A stretch of 64,000 nucleotides of DNA, from contig NZ_QWLV01000006.1 of NCBI RefSeq assembly GCF_003515075.1, forward strand, positions 149,412 through 213,411, given 5' to 3'. The notes under the pieces are model-generated. The model saw only the letters and a program-made list of their open reading frames with translations. It was not told the DNA's origin and ran no database searches. The stretch comes from Sphingomonas gilva. Lineage in GTDB: Bacteria > Pseudomonadota > Alphaproteobacteria > Sphingomonadales > Sphingomonadaceae. How positions within the stretch are numbered: the stretch's first letter is position 1; every line of letters starts with the position of its first letter. Positions 1-9,793 of the stretch are shown one piece after another. Made by a program: the position numbers and the translations under genes.

Positions 1-2
1 CA

Positions 3-410
3 GCGGCGGGCGGGGAGGGTGACCGCTCCGTGGTCAACATCCTCGACCAGCGCATCGCCCACCCGCACGGCGACCAGCTCGGCTACACGCTCAGCAAATG
101 CGCGCTCGCCGGCCTCACCCAGGCCGCCGCGCGCGCGCTCGCGCCGGCCCTCAGGGTCAACGCGGTCGCCCCCGGCCTCACCCTCCCGACCGACGATTAT
201 GCGCCTGGCCAGATGGAACGGCTGGCGCAGCTGATGCCGCTCGACCGGCTGCCCGATCCGGCCGGGATCGCCGATGCGGTGGCCTGGCTCGCCGGCGCTG
301 AAGCCAGCACCGGGCAGATACTCTATGTTGACGGGGGTGCGTCGCTGGTCGCGTTCGACCGCGATTTCGTGAAGTTGGGGATGGAGAAAAAAAATCTCTT
401 TCCTACATGA
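3..410 (+). CDS. Short-chain dehydrogenase/reductase, C-terminal part (5' end outside window)
   Basis: The frame is open from the first bases, so the gene begins before the window and only its last ~135 residues are seen. The SDR catalytic YxxxK motif is present as YTLSK, followed by the RVNAVAPGL segment typical after the active site and a C-terminal YVDGGASL motif that closes the Rossmann fold. The family carries out NAD(P)H-dependent oxidation or reduction. The exact substrate cannot be told from this fragment. A pteridine-reductase-like member is possible, but that is a guess. Confidence 0.85.
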   Translation, partial: AAGGEGDRSVVNILDQRIAHPHGDQLGYTLSKCALAGLTQAAARALAPALRVNAVAPGLTLPTDDYAPGQMERLAQLMPLDRLPDPAGIADAVAWLAGAEASTGQILYVDGGASLVAFDRDFVKLGMEKKNLFPT

Positions 411-489
411 GAGCGATGGGGTATGTTCCTTTTTTGTTCTTTCTCACGTCCATCAACCTTCGTCGCGGCGTCATGCCGCACCTGCGCCA

Positions 490-560
490 TTCGCGGAACC
501 GGCCAAAGGTAAAACGCATCGGTGCAAACCGTTACCTTTGGCGGAAAACGGCGGTTCGCG
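490..560. repeat. Imperfect two-layer palindrome
   Basis: The inner arms GCCAAAGGTAA (502-512) and TTACCTTTGGC (532-542) are perfect 11-base complements around a 19-base loop. Outside them TTCGCGGAACCG on the left matches CGGTTCGCGAA on the right with one extra base. The whole could fold into a long cruciform or RNA hairpin. There is no T-run, so a terminator role is not supported. A similar unit is not seen elsewhere in the window. Confidence 0.6.
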
Positions 561-660
561 AAATCGCCCTTAGCGTGAACTTTGTAAACTTTGGGCTCGG
601 CTAGCGCCTGCCCTGCTCAAACTTGGGCGAATCGACATTTGCCCATCTCGCGGGATTTAG

Positions 661-892
661 GGTTCACGCTAAGGCGCTAAGGCGCGAAGACGGTTTTCGC
701 GCGAAGGCGCGGAGGGCGCGGAGATATCGGAGCCCTGCGCGAAGCGCATTCACCCTGCTACGATGCGGCCGGCGGAACCCTGCGAAAAGATGAGAGCCGC
801 CGACACGGCAGGACCATCTCCGCGTCTCCGCGCCTCCGCGTGAACCAAACCCTCTTCTTCCTTCTTCGCGCTCCGCGCCTTCGCGTGAACCA
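661..892. repeat. GTTCACGC-family inverted-repeat element without ORF
   Basis: Left arms at 661-689 (GGTTCACGCTAAGGCGC) and 697-722 (GAAGGCGCGGAGGGCGCGG) are matched in inverted orientation by right arms at 820-847 (GCGCCTCCGCGTGAACC) and 866-892 (GCGCCTTCGCGTGAACC). The interior of about 100 bases carries no gene. The same nested arm order occurs at 58369-58595, and single arms flank the GxxExxY gene at 46001-46440. Confidence 0.75.
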
Positions 893-915
893 ATCTCTTC
901 GAATATCGAACCGTC

Positions 916-2571
916 CTAGGCCCTGTTCGCCGCGCCCAGCGCCGCGCGCACCGTCGCCGTCGCCACGTCGCTGTCGATTCCCACGCCGAACACCGTCCGC
1001 CCGTCGCCGGTGCGGCATTCGAGATAGGCGGCGGCCTGCGCGTCGGAACCGTGGCCGATGGCGTGCTCCGAATAGTCGATCACGTCTAGCGGCACGCCCG
1101 CCGCGCCCAGCGCGTCGAGCACGCTCGAGATCAGGCCGTTGCCGCGGCCCGAAAGCGACTGCTCCTCGCCGTCCACGGCGATGCGGCCGATGAACTGGCG
1201 CGTGCCGGCGGCATGGCTTTCGAGATAGTCGACCAGCGCGAAGCGGTCGCTGCCGTTCGGCAGATACGCGCCTTCGAACGCGGTCCAGATATCGCCGGCG
1301 TTCAGCTCGCGGCTGGTCGCGTCGGCCAGCGCCTGGACGTGGCGGCTGAAATCGGCCTGCAGCCGCTTGGGCAGCTTCAGCCCCTTGTCCTGCTCGAGCA
1401 CCCAGGCGACGCCGCCCTTGCCGGACTGCGAATTGACCCGGATCACCGCTTCGTAGCTGCGCCCCAGGTCGGCCGGGTCGATCGGGAGGTAGGGCACCTC
1501 CCACAACTCGTCGTTGCGCGCCTCCTGGCTCGCGAAACCCTTCTTGATCGCGTCCTGGTGGCTGCCCGAAAATGCGGTAAACACCAGCTCACCCGCATAG
1601 GGATGGCGCGGGTGGACCGGCAACGCGTTGCAATATTCGACCGTGCGGATCACCTCGTCGATGTCCGAGAAATCGAGGCCGGGATCGATCCCCTGGGTGT
1701 ACATGTTGAGCGCCACCGTCACGAGATCGACATTGCCCGTCCGCTCGCCATTGCCGAACAGGCAGCCTTCGACCCGGTCCGCGCCCGCCAGCAGCCCCAG
1801 CTCGGTCGCGGCGATGCCGGTGCCGCGGTCGTTGTGCGTGTGTAGGCTGATCACCACCGCGTCGCGGTTGGGGATGTTGCGGCCGAAATATTCGATCTGG
1901 TCGGCATAGATGTTGGGCGTCGCCGCCTCGACCGTGGCGGGCAGGTTAAGGATGATCGGCTTGTCCGCGGTCGGGCGCAGTACGTCCATCACCGCGGCGC
2001 ACACCTCGATCGAGAAATCGAGCTCGGCGGTGGAGAAGGTCTCGGGGCTGTATTCGAAATGCCAGGCGGTCCCGGGCCGTTTCGCCGCCTCGTCGCGCAG
2101 GATCTTGGCGCCCTCGACCGCGATGCCGCGGATCTCGTCACGGCTCATGCCGAACACGATCTTGCGCCAGGCGGGGGAGACGGCGTTATAGAGATGGACG
2201 ATTGCCTTGGGCGCGCCTTCCAGGCTCTCGAAGCTGCGCTCGATCAGATCGCGGCGTGATTGGGTCAGCACCTGCACGGTCACGTCGTCGGGGATCGCGC
2301 CCGAACGGACCAGGCCCGAAATATAGTCGAACTCGGTCTGCCCGGCGCTGGGAAAGCCGATCTCGATCTCCTTGACGCCGACCTTCACCAGCAGATCGAA
2401 GAAGCGCTGCTTCTTCTCGCTGTCCATCGGGTCGATCAGCGCCTGGTTGCCGTCGCGCATGTCGGTCGAAAGCCAGCGCGGCGGCCGGGTTATCGTTCGC
2501 GACGGCCATTGCCGGTCGGGCAGGTCGACCTGGGGGAAGGGGCGGTACTTGGCGGATGGATCGCGCAACAT
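916..2571 (-). CDS. leuA: 2-isopropylmalate synthase
   Basis: The enzyme condenses acetyl-CoA with 2-oxoisovalerate, the committed step of leucine synthesis in the cytoplasm. The protein has 551 residues, the long LeuA form. The HMGL-like TIM barrel shows STDMRDGNQ at residues 35-43 (metal-ligand Asp40), HTHND at 244-248 and GNGERTGN at 273-280. The C-terminal ~130 residues match the LeuA allosteric domain where leucine feeds back. It is the last gene of a minus-strand branched-chain amino acid block, 211 bases after a YceI-type gene. Confidence 0.97.
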   Translation of the reverse strand: MLRDPSAKYRPFPQVDLPDRQWPSRTITRPPRWLSTDMRDGNQALIDPMDSEKKQRFFDLLVKVGVKEIEIGFPSAGQTEFDYISGLVRSGAIPDDVTVQVLTQSRRDLIERSFESLEGAPKAIVHLYNAVSPAWRKIVFGMSRDEIRGIAVEGAKILRDEAAKRPGTAWHFEYSPETFSTAELDFSIEVCAAVMDVLRPTADKPIILNLPATVEAATPNIYADQIEYFGRNIPNRDAVVISLHTHNDRGTGIAATELGLLAGADRVEGCLFGNGERTGNVDLVTVALNMYTQGIDPGLDFSDIDEVIRTVEYCNALPVHPRHPYAGELVFTAFSGSHQDAIKKGFASQEARNDELWEVPYLPIDPADLGRSYEAVIRVNSQSGKGGVAWVLEQDKGLKLPKRLQADFSRHVQALADATSRELNAGDIWTAFEGAYLPNGSDRFALVDYLESHAAGTRQFIGRIAVDGEEQSLSGRGNGLISSVLDALGAAGVPLDVIDYSEHAIGHGSDAQAAAYLECRTGDGRTVFGVGIDSDVATATVRAALGAANRA

Positions 2572-2711
2572 GGGTCGGTCTCGCTGGCTTCGCGGATGCT
2601 TCGTGGTTCGGTGTCGGCCCTCAGGCGGGTCGCGCGGCGCTCATGGGCGCACGGCGAGGATCACGCCTAAGGGCGCGTAAGTCGAAGCAGCGAAGGGCGA
2701 AGCGCCTGCGT

Positions 2712-2744
2712 CATCGCCCGCCGGTTAGCCTGCGGCGGGCGATG
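2712..2744 (-). terminator. Strong hairpin between yceI-like gene and leuA
   Basis: CATCGCCCGCCG (2712-2723) and CGGCGGGCGATG (2733-2744) form a perfect 12-base stem with a 9-base loop. It lies about 40 bases downstream of the YceI stop and 140 bases upstream of the leuA start. It lacks a T-run, so it may be a weak terminator or part of a leuA leader. No alternative stem was found that would make a clear attenuator. Confidence 0.4.
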
Positions 2745-2782
2745 ATGTCCAGCGTAACAATTGCAACCATCCGCGGCCGCGC

Positions 2783-3418
2783 TCACTTCTGGAAGGCGAC
2801 GCTGATGTCCAGCTCGACCTCGTCCGACACCAGCGGGAGACCGAAGGTGATGCCGAAATCGCTGCGCTTGATCGTCGCTTCCGCATGGAAACCGACATTC
2901 TCCTTGCCGCCCATCTCGGTCGGCATCTTGCCCGCGCCGACGAAATCGGCCTCGAGCACCACCGGCCTCGTCACGCCGTTGAGCGTGAGGTTTCCGGTGA
3001 TCTTCGCCTCGTCGCCGTCGTCGTCCACGTCGACACGGGTCGATACGAAGCGCGCATCGGCCGGATTGGCGCCGAAGAAATCGGGCTTGCCGCCCTCGGC
3101 GGCCGGCTTGAGCAGATGCGCGGTGAGGCCGGGGTTGGCGGTCGTCACCTTGGACACGGGAATGGCGATGTCGACCCTGGCGGCCGCCGGGTTCTTGGGA
3201 TCGATGGTGAGGGTGCCCGTGGCGCCGCCGAAGATGCCAAAATAATCGTTGAAGCCGAAGTGATCGACGCGCCAGCCGACCAGGGTGTGCGCCGAATCGA
3301 CGGTATAGGTGCCGCCGCTGACCGCCGCCGGGTTCTTCGATCCGGGCAGCTGCGCCGCCTGCATGGCGATCAGCGGCGTGGCGAGGGCAAGGGCGAGAAG
3401 GGCGAGGGGGGTGCGCAT
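2783..3418 (-). CDS. YceI family periplasmic protein
   Basis: The 211-residue protein begins MRTPLALLALALATPLIAM, a clear signal peptide. The start at 3418 is chosen because AGGAG lies just upstream. An extended frame upstream lacks these features. The mature part (TYTVDSAHTLVGWRVDHFGF, then GTLTIDP and LTLNGVTRPVVLEADF) is typical of YceI lipocalin-like proteins, which bind isoprenoid-type lipids in an 8-stranded barrel. Its physiological ligand here is unknown. It lies between a TonB-like gene and leuA on the same strand, with no obvious functional link to them. Confidence 0.9.
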   Translation of the reverse strand: MRTPLALLALALATPLIAMQAAQLPGSKNPAAVSGGTYTVDSAHTLVGWRVDHFGFNDYFGIFGGATGTLTIDPKNPAAARVDIAIPVSKVTTANPGLTAHLLKPAAEGGKPDFFGANPADARFVSTRVDVDDDGDEAKITGNLTLNGVTRPVVLEADFVGAGKMPTEMGGKENVGFHAEATIKRSDFGITFGLPLVSDEVELDISVAFQK

Positions 3419-3507
3419 GTCCGGTCTCCTGGCGAACGGGTCCTGGGAGGTTTCGGCCGTGCCCGCCGCCAAGTCAAATATCCACATGGAAACGCAGCGT
3501 TTGCCGC

Positions 3508-4248
3508 TCACTCCCTCCCCGCCTCGATTATGTCGTAGCGGATCTGCACCCACGCGCCGACCAGCGGCTTGCCGCCGACCCTGGGCGGGCGCACGAGGAA
3601 TTGCCAAGCCGCCTGCCGCATCGCGCCCGCTAGCCCGGAACCGGGTGATTCGCCCAGCTCGCGGCAGTCCTCAACGCGGTATCGCTCGACCGTGCGGCAG
3701 ATGATCATGCCCCATTCGTTTCCGCCCAGGCTGCGCTTGGGGATATAGGTCGCCATCTCCGCGCGCGTCGGCTCGCGATACCATTGCGCGGCATAGAGGG
3801 GTTGGCCGTCGGGCCCGGTGCCGACGGTGTTGCCCGACCCGCTATCGGCGGTCCCGGCGGTGTCGGCGGCGCTCGATGCGGTGTTCCGGCTCGGCTTGAT
3901 CCGGCCGATGTCCGCCGCGGCGAACTCCTGGCGGGTCAGGATGATCATCGCCGGGAACGGCGTCGGCGGCGGAGGCGGGACGGTGACCGGCGGTGGGCTT
4001 TCGGGCCGGCGTGTCGCTCTCGCCCTTGGCGCCTGGCGCGCGCCGCGCGTCTCGATGGGCGCCTGGGGGCGCACGTCGAAGGTAGCCAGCACGTCGCTCT
4101 CCCGCCGCCGCTCGGGCAGCACCCCCAGCGTGATCAGCCCGATCAGCAGCAGCGCGCCAAGGCCGAGCGCCAGGCCTCCGGCGGCGAGCCGCCGGCGGAG
4201 CGAGGTGTGCGACCCGTACGCATGTTGGCGATAGGACACCGCGCGCAT
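3508..4248 (-). CDS. TonB-like protein with N-terminal membrane anchor
   Basis: The 246-residue protein has one transmembrane segment at about residues 21-43, then a proline-rich linker (PPPVTVPPPPPTPFP) and a C-terminal domain with ICRTVERYRVEDC...AAWQFLVRPPRVGGKPLVGAWV. That layout matches TonB-type energy transducers, which span the periplasm and pass proton-motive force to outer-membrane receptors. No exbB or exbD lies nearby, and the TonB C-terminal match is distant. It could instead be a sphingomonad-specific envelope protein. It lies 86 bases after ilvC on the same strand. Confidence 0.7.
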   Translation of the reverse strand: MRAVSYRQHAYGSHTSLRRRLAAGGLALGLGALLLIGLITLGVLPERRRESDVLATFDVRPQAPIETRGARQAPRARATRRPESPPPVTVPPPPPTPFPAMIILTRQEFAAADIGRIKPSRNTASSAADTAGTADSGSGNTVGTGPDGQPLYAAQWYREPTRAEMATYIPKRSLGGNEWGMIICRTVERYRVEDCRELGESPGSGLAGAMRQAAWQFLVRPPRVGGKPLVGAWVQIRYDIIEAGRE

Positions 4249-4334
4249 CGACGGGGGAGGTACAGGACGCCCCCCGTCGCCGCAATCGGATCACGCCGGT
4301 CCGCGCTCAAGGCCGGCCAGCGCGCGGCGCGTCG

Positions 4335-5916
<1,582 letters not shown>

Positions 5917-5924
5917 GACTACTC

Positions 5925-6015
5925 CGTCGCCCCTGCGAAGGCAGGGGCCTCAAGCGGCATTGCCGATGTTGGATGTGCCACAAACCCAGGGGTCCCTGCC
6001 TCCGCAGGGGCGACG
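5925..6015. repeat. CGTCGCCCCTGC-family palindromic repeat, copy 1
   Basis: The left arm CGTCGCCCCTGCGAAGG (5925 on) and the right arm ending CCGCAGGGGCGACG (to 6015) are inverted complements. The centre carries GATGTGCCACAAACCCA, which recurs in other copies. It fills the ilvB-ilvN gap. Other copies are at 9697, 13521, 37432 and 39550, with a half copy at 60182. Confidence 0.85.
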
Positions 6016-6031
6016 ATCCGTTGTTTACTCA

Positions 6032-7792
6032 TCACACCAGTGCCTTCGCCTCATCGTCCATCGTGCCGGAGACCTCGTTGGCCTGCAGGATCATATCGGT
6101 GTGCGCGGCTCCGCTGGGGATCATCGGGAAGCAGTTGGCGAGCTTCGCCACCATGCAATCGACCATCACCGGCCCCTCATGCGCGAGCATCTCCGCGATG
6201 CCGGCGTCGAGTTGATCCGGCCCCTCGATGCGGATGCCTTTCCAGCCGTAAGCCTCCGCCAGCTTCACGAAATCGGGCAGGCTGTCGGAATAGCTTTCGG
6301 CGTAGCGGCTCTCATAGGTCAGCTCCTGCCACTGGCGGACCATGCCCATATATTCGTTGTTGAGGATGAACACCTTGACCGGCAGGCGGTATTGCGTCGC
6401 GGTCGCCAGCTCCTGGATGTTCATCTGGATCGAGGCCTCGCCGGCAATATCGATGACCAGCGCGTTGGGGTTGCCCATTTGCGCGCCGATCGCCGCCGGC
6501 AGGCCGTAGCCCATTGTGCCGAGCCCGCCTGAGGTCAGCCATTTGTTGGGCGCATCGAACGCGAAATGCTGCGCCGCCCACATCTGGTGCTGTCCGACCT
6601 CGGTGGTGATGATCGGCGCTTTGTCCTTCGTCGCCTGCCACAGGGCGCGGATGGCGCGCTGCGGCATGATCTCCTTGCCGTTCTCGGGAAAGTCGAGACA
6701 TTTGCGCGCACGCCAGCCCTCGATCCGCCGCCACCATTCGCCGAGGTCGGGCTTGGGATGCTGGCGCGCCTTCCAGATGCGGACCATGTCCTCAAGCGCG
6801 CGGCCGACATCGGCCACGATCGGAAGATCGACCGCCACCGTCTTGTTGATCGAAGAGCGATCGATGTCGATGTGGATCTTGCGCGCGTGCGGCGCGAAGG
6901 CATCGAGCCGGCCCGTGACGCGATCGTCGAAGCGCGCGCCGAGCGCAATGATCAGATCGGCCTTGTTCATCGCCATATTGGCCTCGAACGTGCCGTGCAT
7001 GCCGAGCATCCCGAGCCACTGGTCGGATGAGGCGGGCAGGGCGCCCAGGCCCATCAGGGTGGAGGTGACGGGCGCGCCGGTGATCCGCGCCAGCTCGCGC
7101 AGCAGCTGGCTGGCGCCCGGCCCGGCGTTGATAACGCCACCGCCTGTGTAGAAGACGGGCCGCTCGGCCGCCGCGAGCATGTCGACGGCGGCTTCGATCA
7201 GCGTCGTCTCGGCCTTGACCTGAGGGCGATAGCTCTTGTGCTGTATCGCGCCCGCGGGCTTGCGATAGGTCGCGGTCGCGACCTGCACGTCCTTGGGGAT
7301 GTCGATCACGACCGGGCCGGGACGGCCGGAGGTGGCGATGTGGAACGCCTCGTGGATCGTGTCGCCCAGCCGCGCGGGATCCTTCACCAGATAATTATGC
7401 TTGGTGCAGTGCCGCGTGATGCCGACGGTGTCCGCTTCCTGAAAGGCGTCGGTGCCGATCAGCGTCGTCGGCACCTGGCCGGTGATGACGACCATCGGGA
7501 TCGAATCCATCAGCGCATCGGCGATGCCGGTGACCGCATTGGTCGCGCCCGGGCCGGAGGTGACGAGGACGACGCCGGGCTTGCCGGTCGAGCGGGCATA
7601 GCCTTCCGCCGCGTGCGTCGCCGCCTGCTCGTGGCGAACCAGAATGTGGCGGATGCGCTTCTGACCGTTCTGCTTGAACAGCGCATCGTAGATCGGGAGG
7701 ACCGCGCCGCCTGGATAGCCGAACACGATCTCCACGCCGAGATCGACAAGCGCCTCGACCAGGATATCGGCTCCGCTCAGTTCGCGCGTCAT
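6032..7792 (-). CDS. ilvB: Acetolactate synthase large (catalytic) subunit
   Basis: This thiamine-diphosphate enzyme condenses two pyruvates, or pyruvate and 2-oxobutyrate, in the first common step of branched-chain amino acid synthesis. The 586-residue protein shows GYPGGAVLPIYDAL, then HEQAATHAAEGYAR with the catalytic glutamate, and a C-terminal cofactor motif running IAGEASIQMNIQE to FILNNEYMGMV. The start MTRELSGADIL at 7792 has GGGGAAG upstream. An in-frame extension to 7882 has no homology. The position normally Asp in the GD motif is Glu452 here. ilvI would be an alternative symbol. Confidence 0.96.
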   Translation of the reverse strand: MTRELSGADILVEALVDLGVEIVFGYPGGAVLPIYDALFKQNGQKRIRHILVRHEQAATHAAEGYARSTGKPGVVLVTSGPGATNAVTGIADALMDSIPMVVITGQVPTTLIGTDAFQEADTVGITRHCTKHNYLVKDPARLGDTIHEAFHIATSGRPGPVVIDIPKDVQVATATYRKPAGAIQHKSYRPQVKAETTLIEAAVDMLAAAERPVFYTGGGVINAGPGASQLLRELARITGAPVTSTLMGLGALPASSDQWLGMLGMHGTFEANMAMNKADLIIALGARFDDRVTGRLDAFAPHARKIHIDIDRSSINKTVAVDLPIVADVGRALEDMVRIWKARQHPKPDLGEWWRRIEGWRARKCLDFPENGKEIMPQRAIRALWQATKDKAPIITTEVGQHQMWAAQHFAFDAPNKWLTSGGLGTMGYGLPAAIGAQMGNPNALVIDIAGEASIQMNIQELATATQYRLPVKVFILNNEYMGMVRQWQELTYESRYAESYSDSLPDFVKLAEAYGWKGIRIEGPDQLDAGIAEMLAHEGPVMVDCMVAKLANCFPMIPSGAAHTDMILQANEVSGTMDDEAKALV

Positions 7793-7853
7793 TCGTCTTC
7801 CCCATTTCGCTCCGGCGATTTTGCCGCAGTGCAATAGCAGTTTTGGAACGGCG

Positions 7854-7882
7854 TCGCTAATCGCACGAATCGGATGCGTCAA
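7854..7882 (-). promoter_or_regulatory. Candidate sigma-70 promoter for ilvB
   Basis: On the minus strand TTGACG (7877-7882) is followed after 17 bases by TAGCGA (7854-7859). The predicted transcript would start near 7846 and give a leader of about 50 bases before the ilvB start. The element sits between miaA and ilvB. No leader peptide rich in branched-chain codons was found. Confidence 0.45.
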
Positions 7883-7885
7883 TGC

Positions 7886-8827
7886 CTAACCATGAAATAA
7901 TATTTCTATCACACCATCAAGATCATAATTTTGTGATTCATAAAGGCGTTTCCAAGTCGACGGCGGCTGATTGCGGAACCAGGTATATTGCCGCTTGGCA
8001 TATTGCCGTGTCGCGATGGCCGCACATAGGCCAGCTTGGTCTGGATTGATCTCTCCCGCCAGCAATTCCGCGATTTGAGGCACGCCGATTGCGCGGCGGA
8101 TGGGCGCATCCGGTGGCAGGTCGGGCCGGGCGAGCAGCGTCCGAACCTCCTCGACCGCGCCTTCCTCCATCATCGCGGCGAAACGGCGATCGATCCGCGC
8201 GCCCAGCCATTCGCGATCGGGCAAGAGGATCAGCGCGCGCAGATCGATCTTCGCGCCGATGCCGCCCTCCCGCGACCGCTGCCAAAGCGCCAGCGGCCGG
8301 CCCGTCGATCGCACGACCTCCAGCGCGCGGGCGATGCGAGTGTTGTCCGCTGGCGCCAGGCGCGCCGCCGCTTCGGGATCGTGCTCGGCAAGCTCGCGAT
8401 ACGCCTCGGCGACCGGCAGCGCACGCACTCGCGCCCGCACGTCGGGGTCGATCGACGGCACCGGCGCGATGCCGTCGATCAGCGTGCGCATATAGAGGCC
8501 TGTGCCGCCCACCAGGATCGGCAGTCTTCCAGCCGCGACGGCCTCATCGACCGCAGCCTTGGCTTCGTTTGCCCAGCGCGCCGAGGAGTAGCCGGTGTCC
8601 GCGCCGTCGACATGGCCGAACAGCCGATGCGGCGCGCGCGCTTCCTCCTCCGGCAACGGCCGGGCGGTGACGATGCAGAGATCGCGATAGACCTGGCTGG
8701 CATCGGCATTGATCACCGTGCCGCCCCGAGCCTCGGCCAGCGCCAGCGCAAGCGCGGACTTGCCGCTGGCGGTCGGCCCTGCGATGAGCGCGACCGTCGG
8801 CCGTTCAGGGGAGTTCCGGGTGTTCAT
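7886..8827 (-). CDS. miaA: tRNA dimethylallyltransferase
   Basis: The enzyme transfers a dimethylallyl group to A37 of tRNAs that read codons starting with U. The 313-residue protein has the P-loop GPTASGKS at 17-24, then [12 protein letters not shown] and the [12 protein letters not shown] segment characteristic of MiaA, ending in [11 protein letters not shown]. The start at 8827 precedes [13 protein letters not shown] by a typical distance, but no strong ribosome site is seen. It overlaps the 5' end of serB on the other strand by 8 bases. The last bases are unusually A+T-rich. Confidence 0.95.
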   Translation of the reverse strand: MNTRNSPERPTVALIAGPTASGKSALALALAEARGGTVINADASQVYRDLCIVTARPLPEEEARAPHRLFGHVDGADTGYSSARWANEAKAAVDEAVAAGRLPILVGGTGLYMRTLIDGIAPVPSIDPDVRARVRALPVAEAYRELAEHDPEAAARLAPADNTRIARALEVVRSTGRPLALWQRSREGGIGAKIDLRALILLPDREWLGARIDRRFAAMMEEGAVEEVRTLLARPDLPPDAPIRRAIGVPQIAELLAGEINPDQAGLCAAIATRQYAKRQYTWFRNQPPSTWKRLYESQNYDLDGVIEILFHG

Positions 8828-9695
8828 TGCGACGTTGATAGCAGCTAGCGGGCTTGGGTCATCCACCGTGACGGAAGCGTATGCGCGGCTGGCGTCGGTG
8901 GGATGCGTCCCCGGCGACTGGCGCTGGGTGGAAGAGGGTGAAGCGGCGGATATTCCCTTCGCAAGCGATCCCGTTGCGGCCCGCGCTGCGATAGAAGGCA
9001 TGTTTTCCGCCACCGACATAGTAGTGCAGGCCGAAGAGACGCGCGCCAAGAAGCTGCTCGTCGCGGACATGGATTCGACCATGATCACGGTCGAATGCAT
9101 CGACGAGCTGGCGGATTATGCCGGGATCAAGCCGCAGATCGCCGAGGTGACCGAGCGCGCCATGCGCGGCGAGCTCGATTTCGCCGCCGCCCTCGACGCA
9201 CGCGTGGCGCTGCTCGCCGGTCTCGAGGAGGCGATGATCGACCGCTGCCTGGCGGAGCGGGTGACGATCATGCCGGGCGCGAAGGCACTGGTCCGCACGA
9301 TGCGGGCGCATGGGGCGACGACGATTCTCGTCTCCGGTGGCTTCACGCGTTTTGCCGAGCCGGTCGCGCGCGAGATCGGCTTCGACCGGGCGATCGCCAA
9401 CACGCTCGACCTGGCTGACGGGCGGCTGATCGGCACGGTCGGCAAACCGATCGTCGATGCGGCGGTCAAGCAGGCGACGCTGGAGGCCGCGGCGGAAGGG
9501 ATGGATCGTGCGCTGACGATGGCAGTCGGCGACGGCGCGAATGATCTGGCGATGATCGGTGTCGCCGGGTTGGGTGTGGCCTATCACGCCAAGCCGGTCG
9601 TGGCCGCAGCTGCGGGCGCGCGGATCGATCACAACGACCTGTCCGCGCTGCTGTTCGCGCAGGGCTATGCGCGGAGCGAGTGGGTCGGCGAATGA
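8820..9695 (+). CDS. serB: Phosphoserine phosphatase
   Basis: This HAD-family enzyme dephosphorylates O-phosphoserine, the last step of serine synthesis. The 291-residue protein has DMDST at 83-87 (nucleophile Asp83), the SGGF motif, and [10 protein letters not shown] carrying the Mg2+-binding Asp. The N-terminal ~75 residues resemble the ACT-like region of SerB. The GTG start at 8820 is chosen because AGGGGAG lies 6 bases upstream and FIATLIA is the usual beginning. A longer frame to 8709 lies wholly inside antisense miaA. Confidence 0.93.
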   Translation: MFIATLIAASGLGSSTVTEAYARLASVGCVPGDWRWVEEGEAADIPFASDPVAARAAIEGMFSATDIVVQAEETRAKKLLVADMDSTMITVECIDELADYAGIKPQIAEVTERAMRGELDFAAALDARVALLAGLEEAMIDRCLAERVTIMPGAKALVRTMRAHGATTILVSGGFTRFAEPVAREIGFDRAIANTLDLADGRLIGTVGKPIVDAAVKQATLEAAAEGMDRALTMAVGDGANDLAMIGVAGLGVAYHAKPVVAAAAGARIDHNDLSALLFAQGYARSEWVGE

Positions 9696-9696
9696 C

Positions 9697-9787
9697 GATC
9701 GCCCCTGCGAAGGCAGGGGGCCTCAGGCGGCCAGCATAACATTGGTGCGCCACAAACCAGGCGACCTCTGCCTGCGCAGGGGCGACG
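9697..9787. repeat. CGTCGCCCCTGC-family palindromic repeat, copy 2
   Basis: The left arm TCGCCCCTGCGAAGGCAGG and the right arm CCTGCGCAGGGGCGACGG frame a centre with GCGCCACAAACCAGG. It lies between the converging serB and a SPOR-domain gene, ending 7 bases from the latter's stop. Confidence 0.8.
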
Positions 9788-9793
9788 GGAGGC

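Larger units (their letters stand above)
411..915. other. Gene-free interval with two palindromic blocks
   Basis: About 500 bases separate the SDR gene from the 3' end of leuA. Short open frames here are poor in coding character. The interval holds an imperfect palindrome at 490-560 and a nested copy of the GTTCACGC-type repeat family at 661-892, both listed separately. I see no RNA gene and no convincing terminator. Confidence 0.6.

Noticed and set aside
407..604. A 65-residue frame after the SDR gene
   Set aside because: It overlaps a palindrome, lacks a ribosome site and its codon use is unlike that of real genes here.
7793..7885. Attenuator or riboswitch before ilvB
   Set aside because: No leader peptide rich in Ile, Leu or Val and no alternative stems or T-run are seen.
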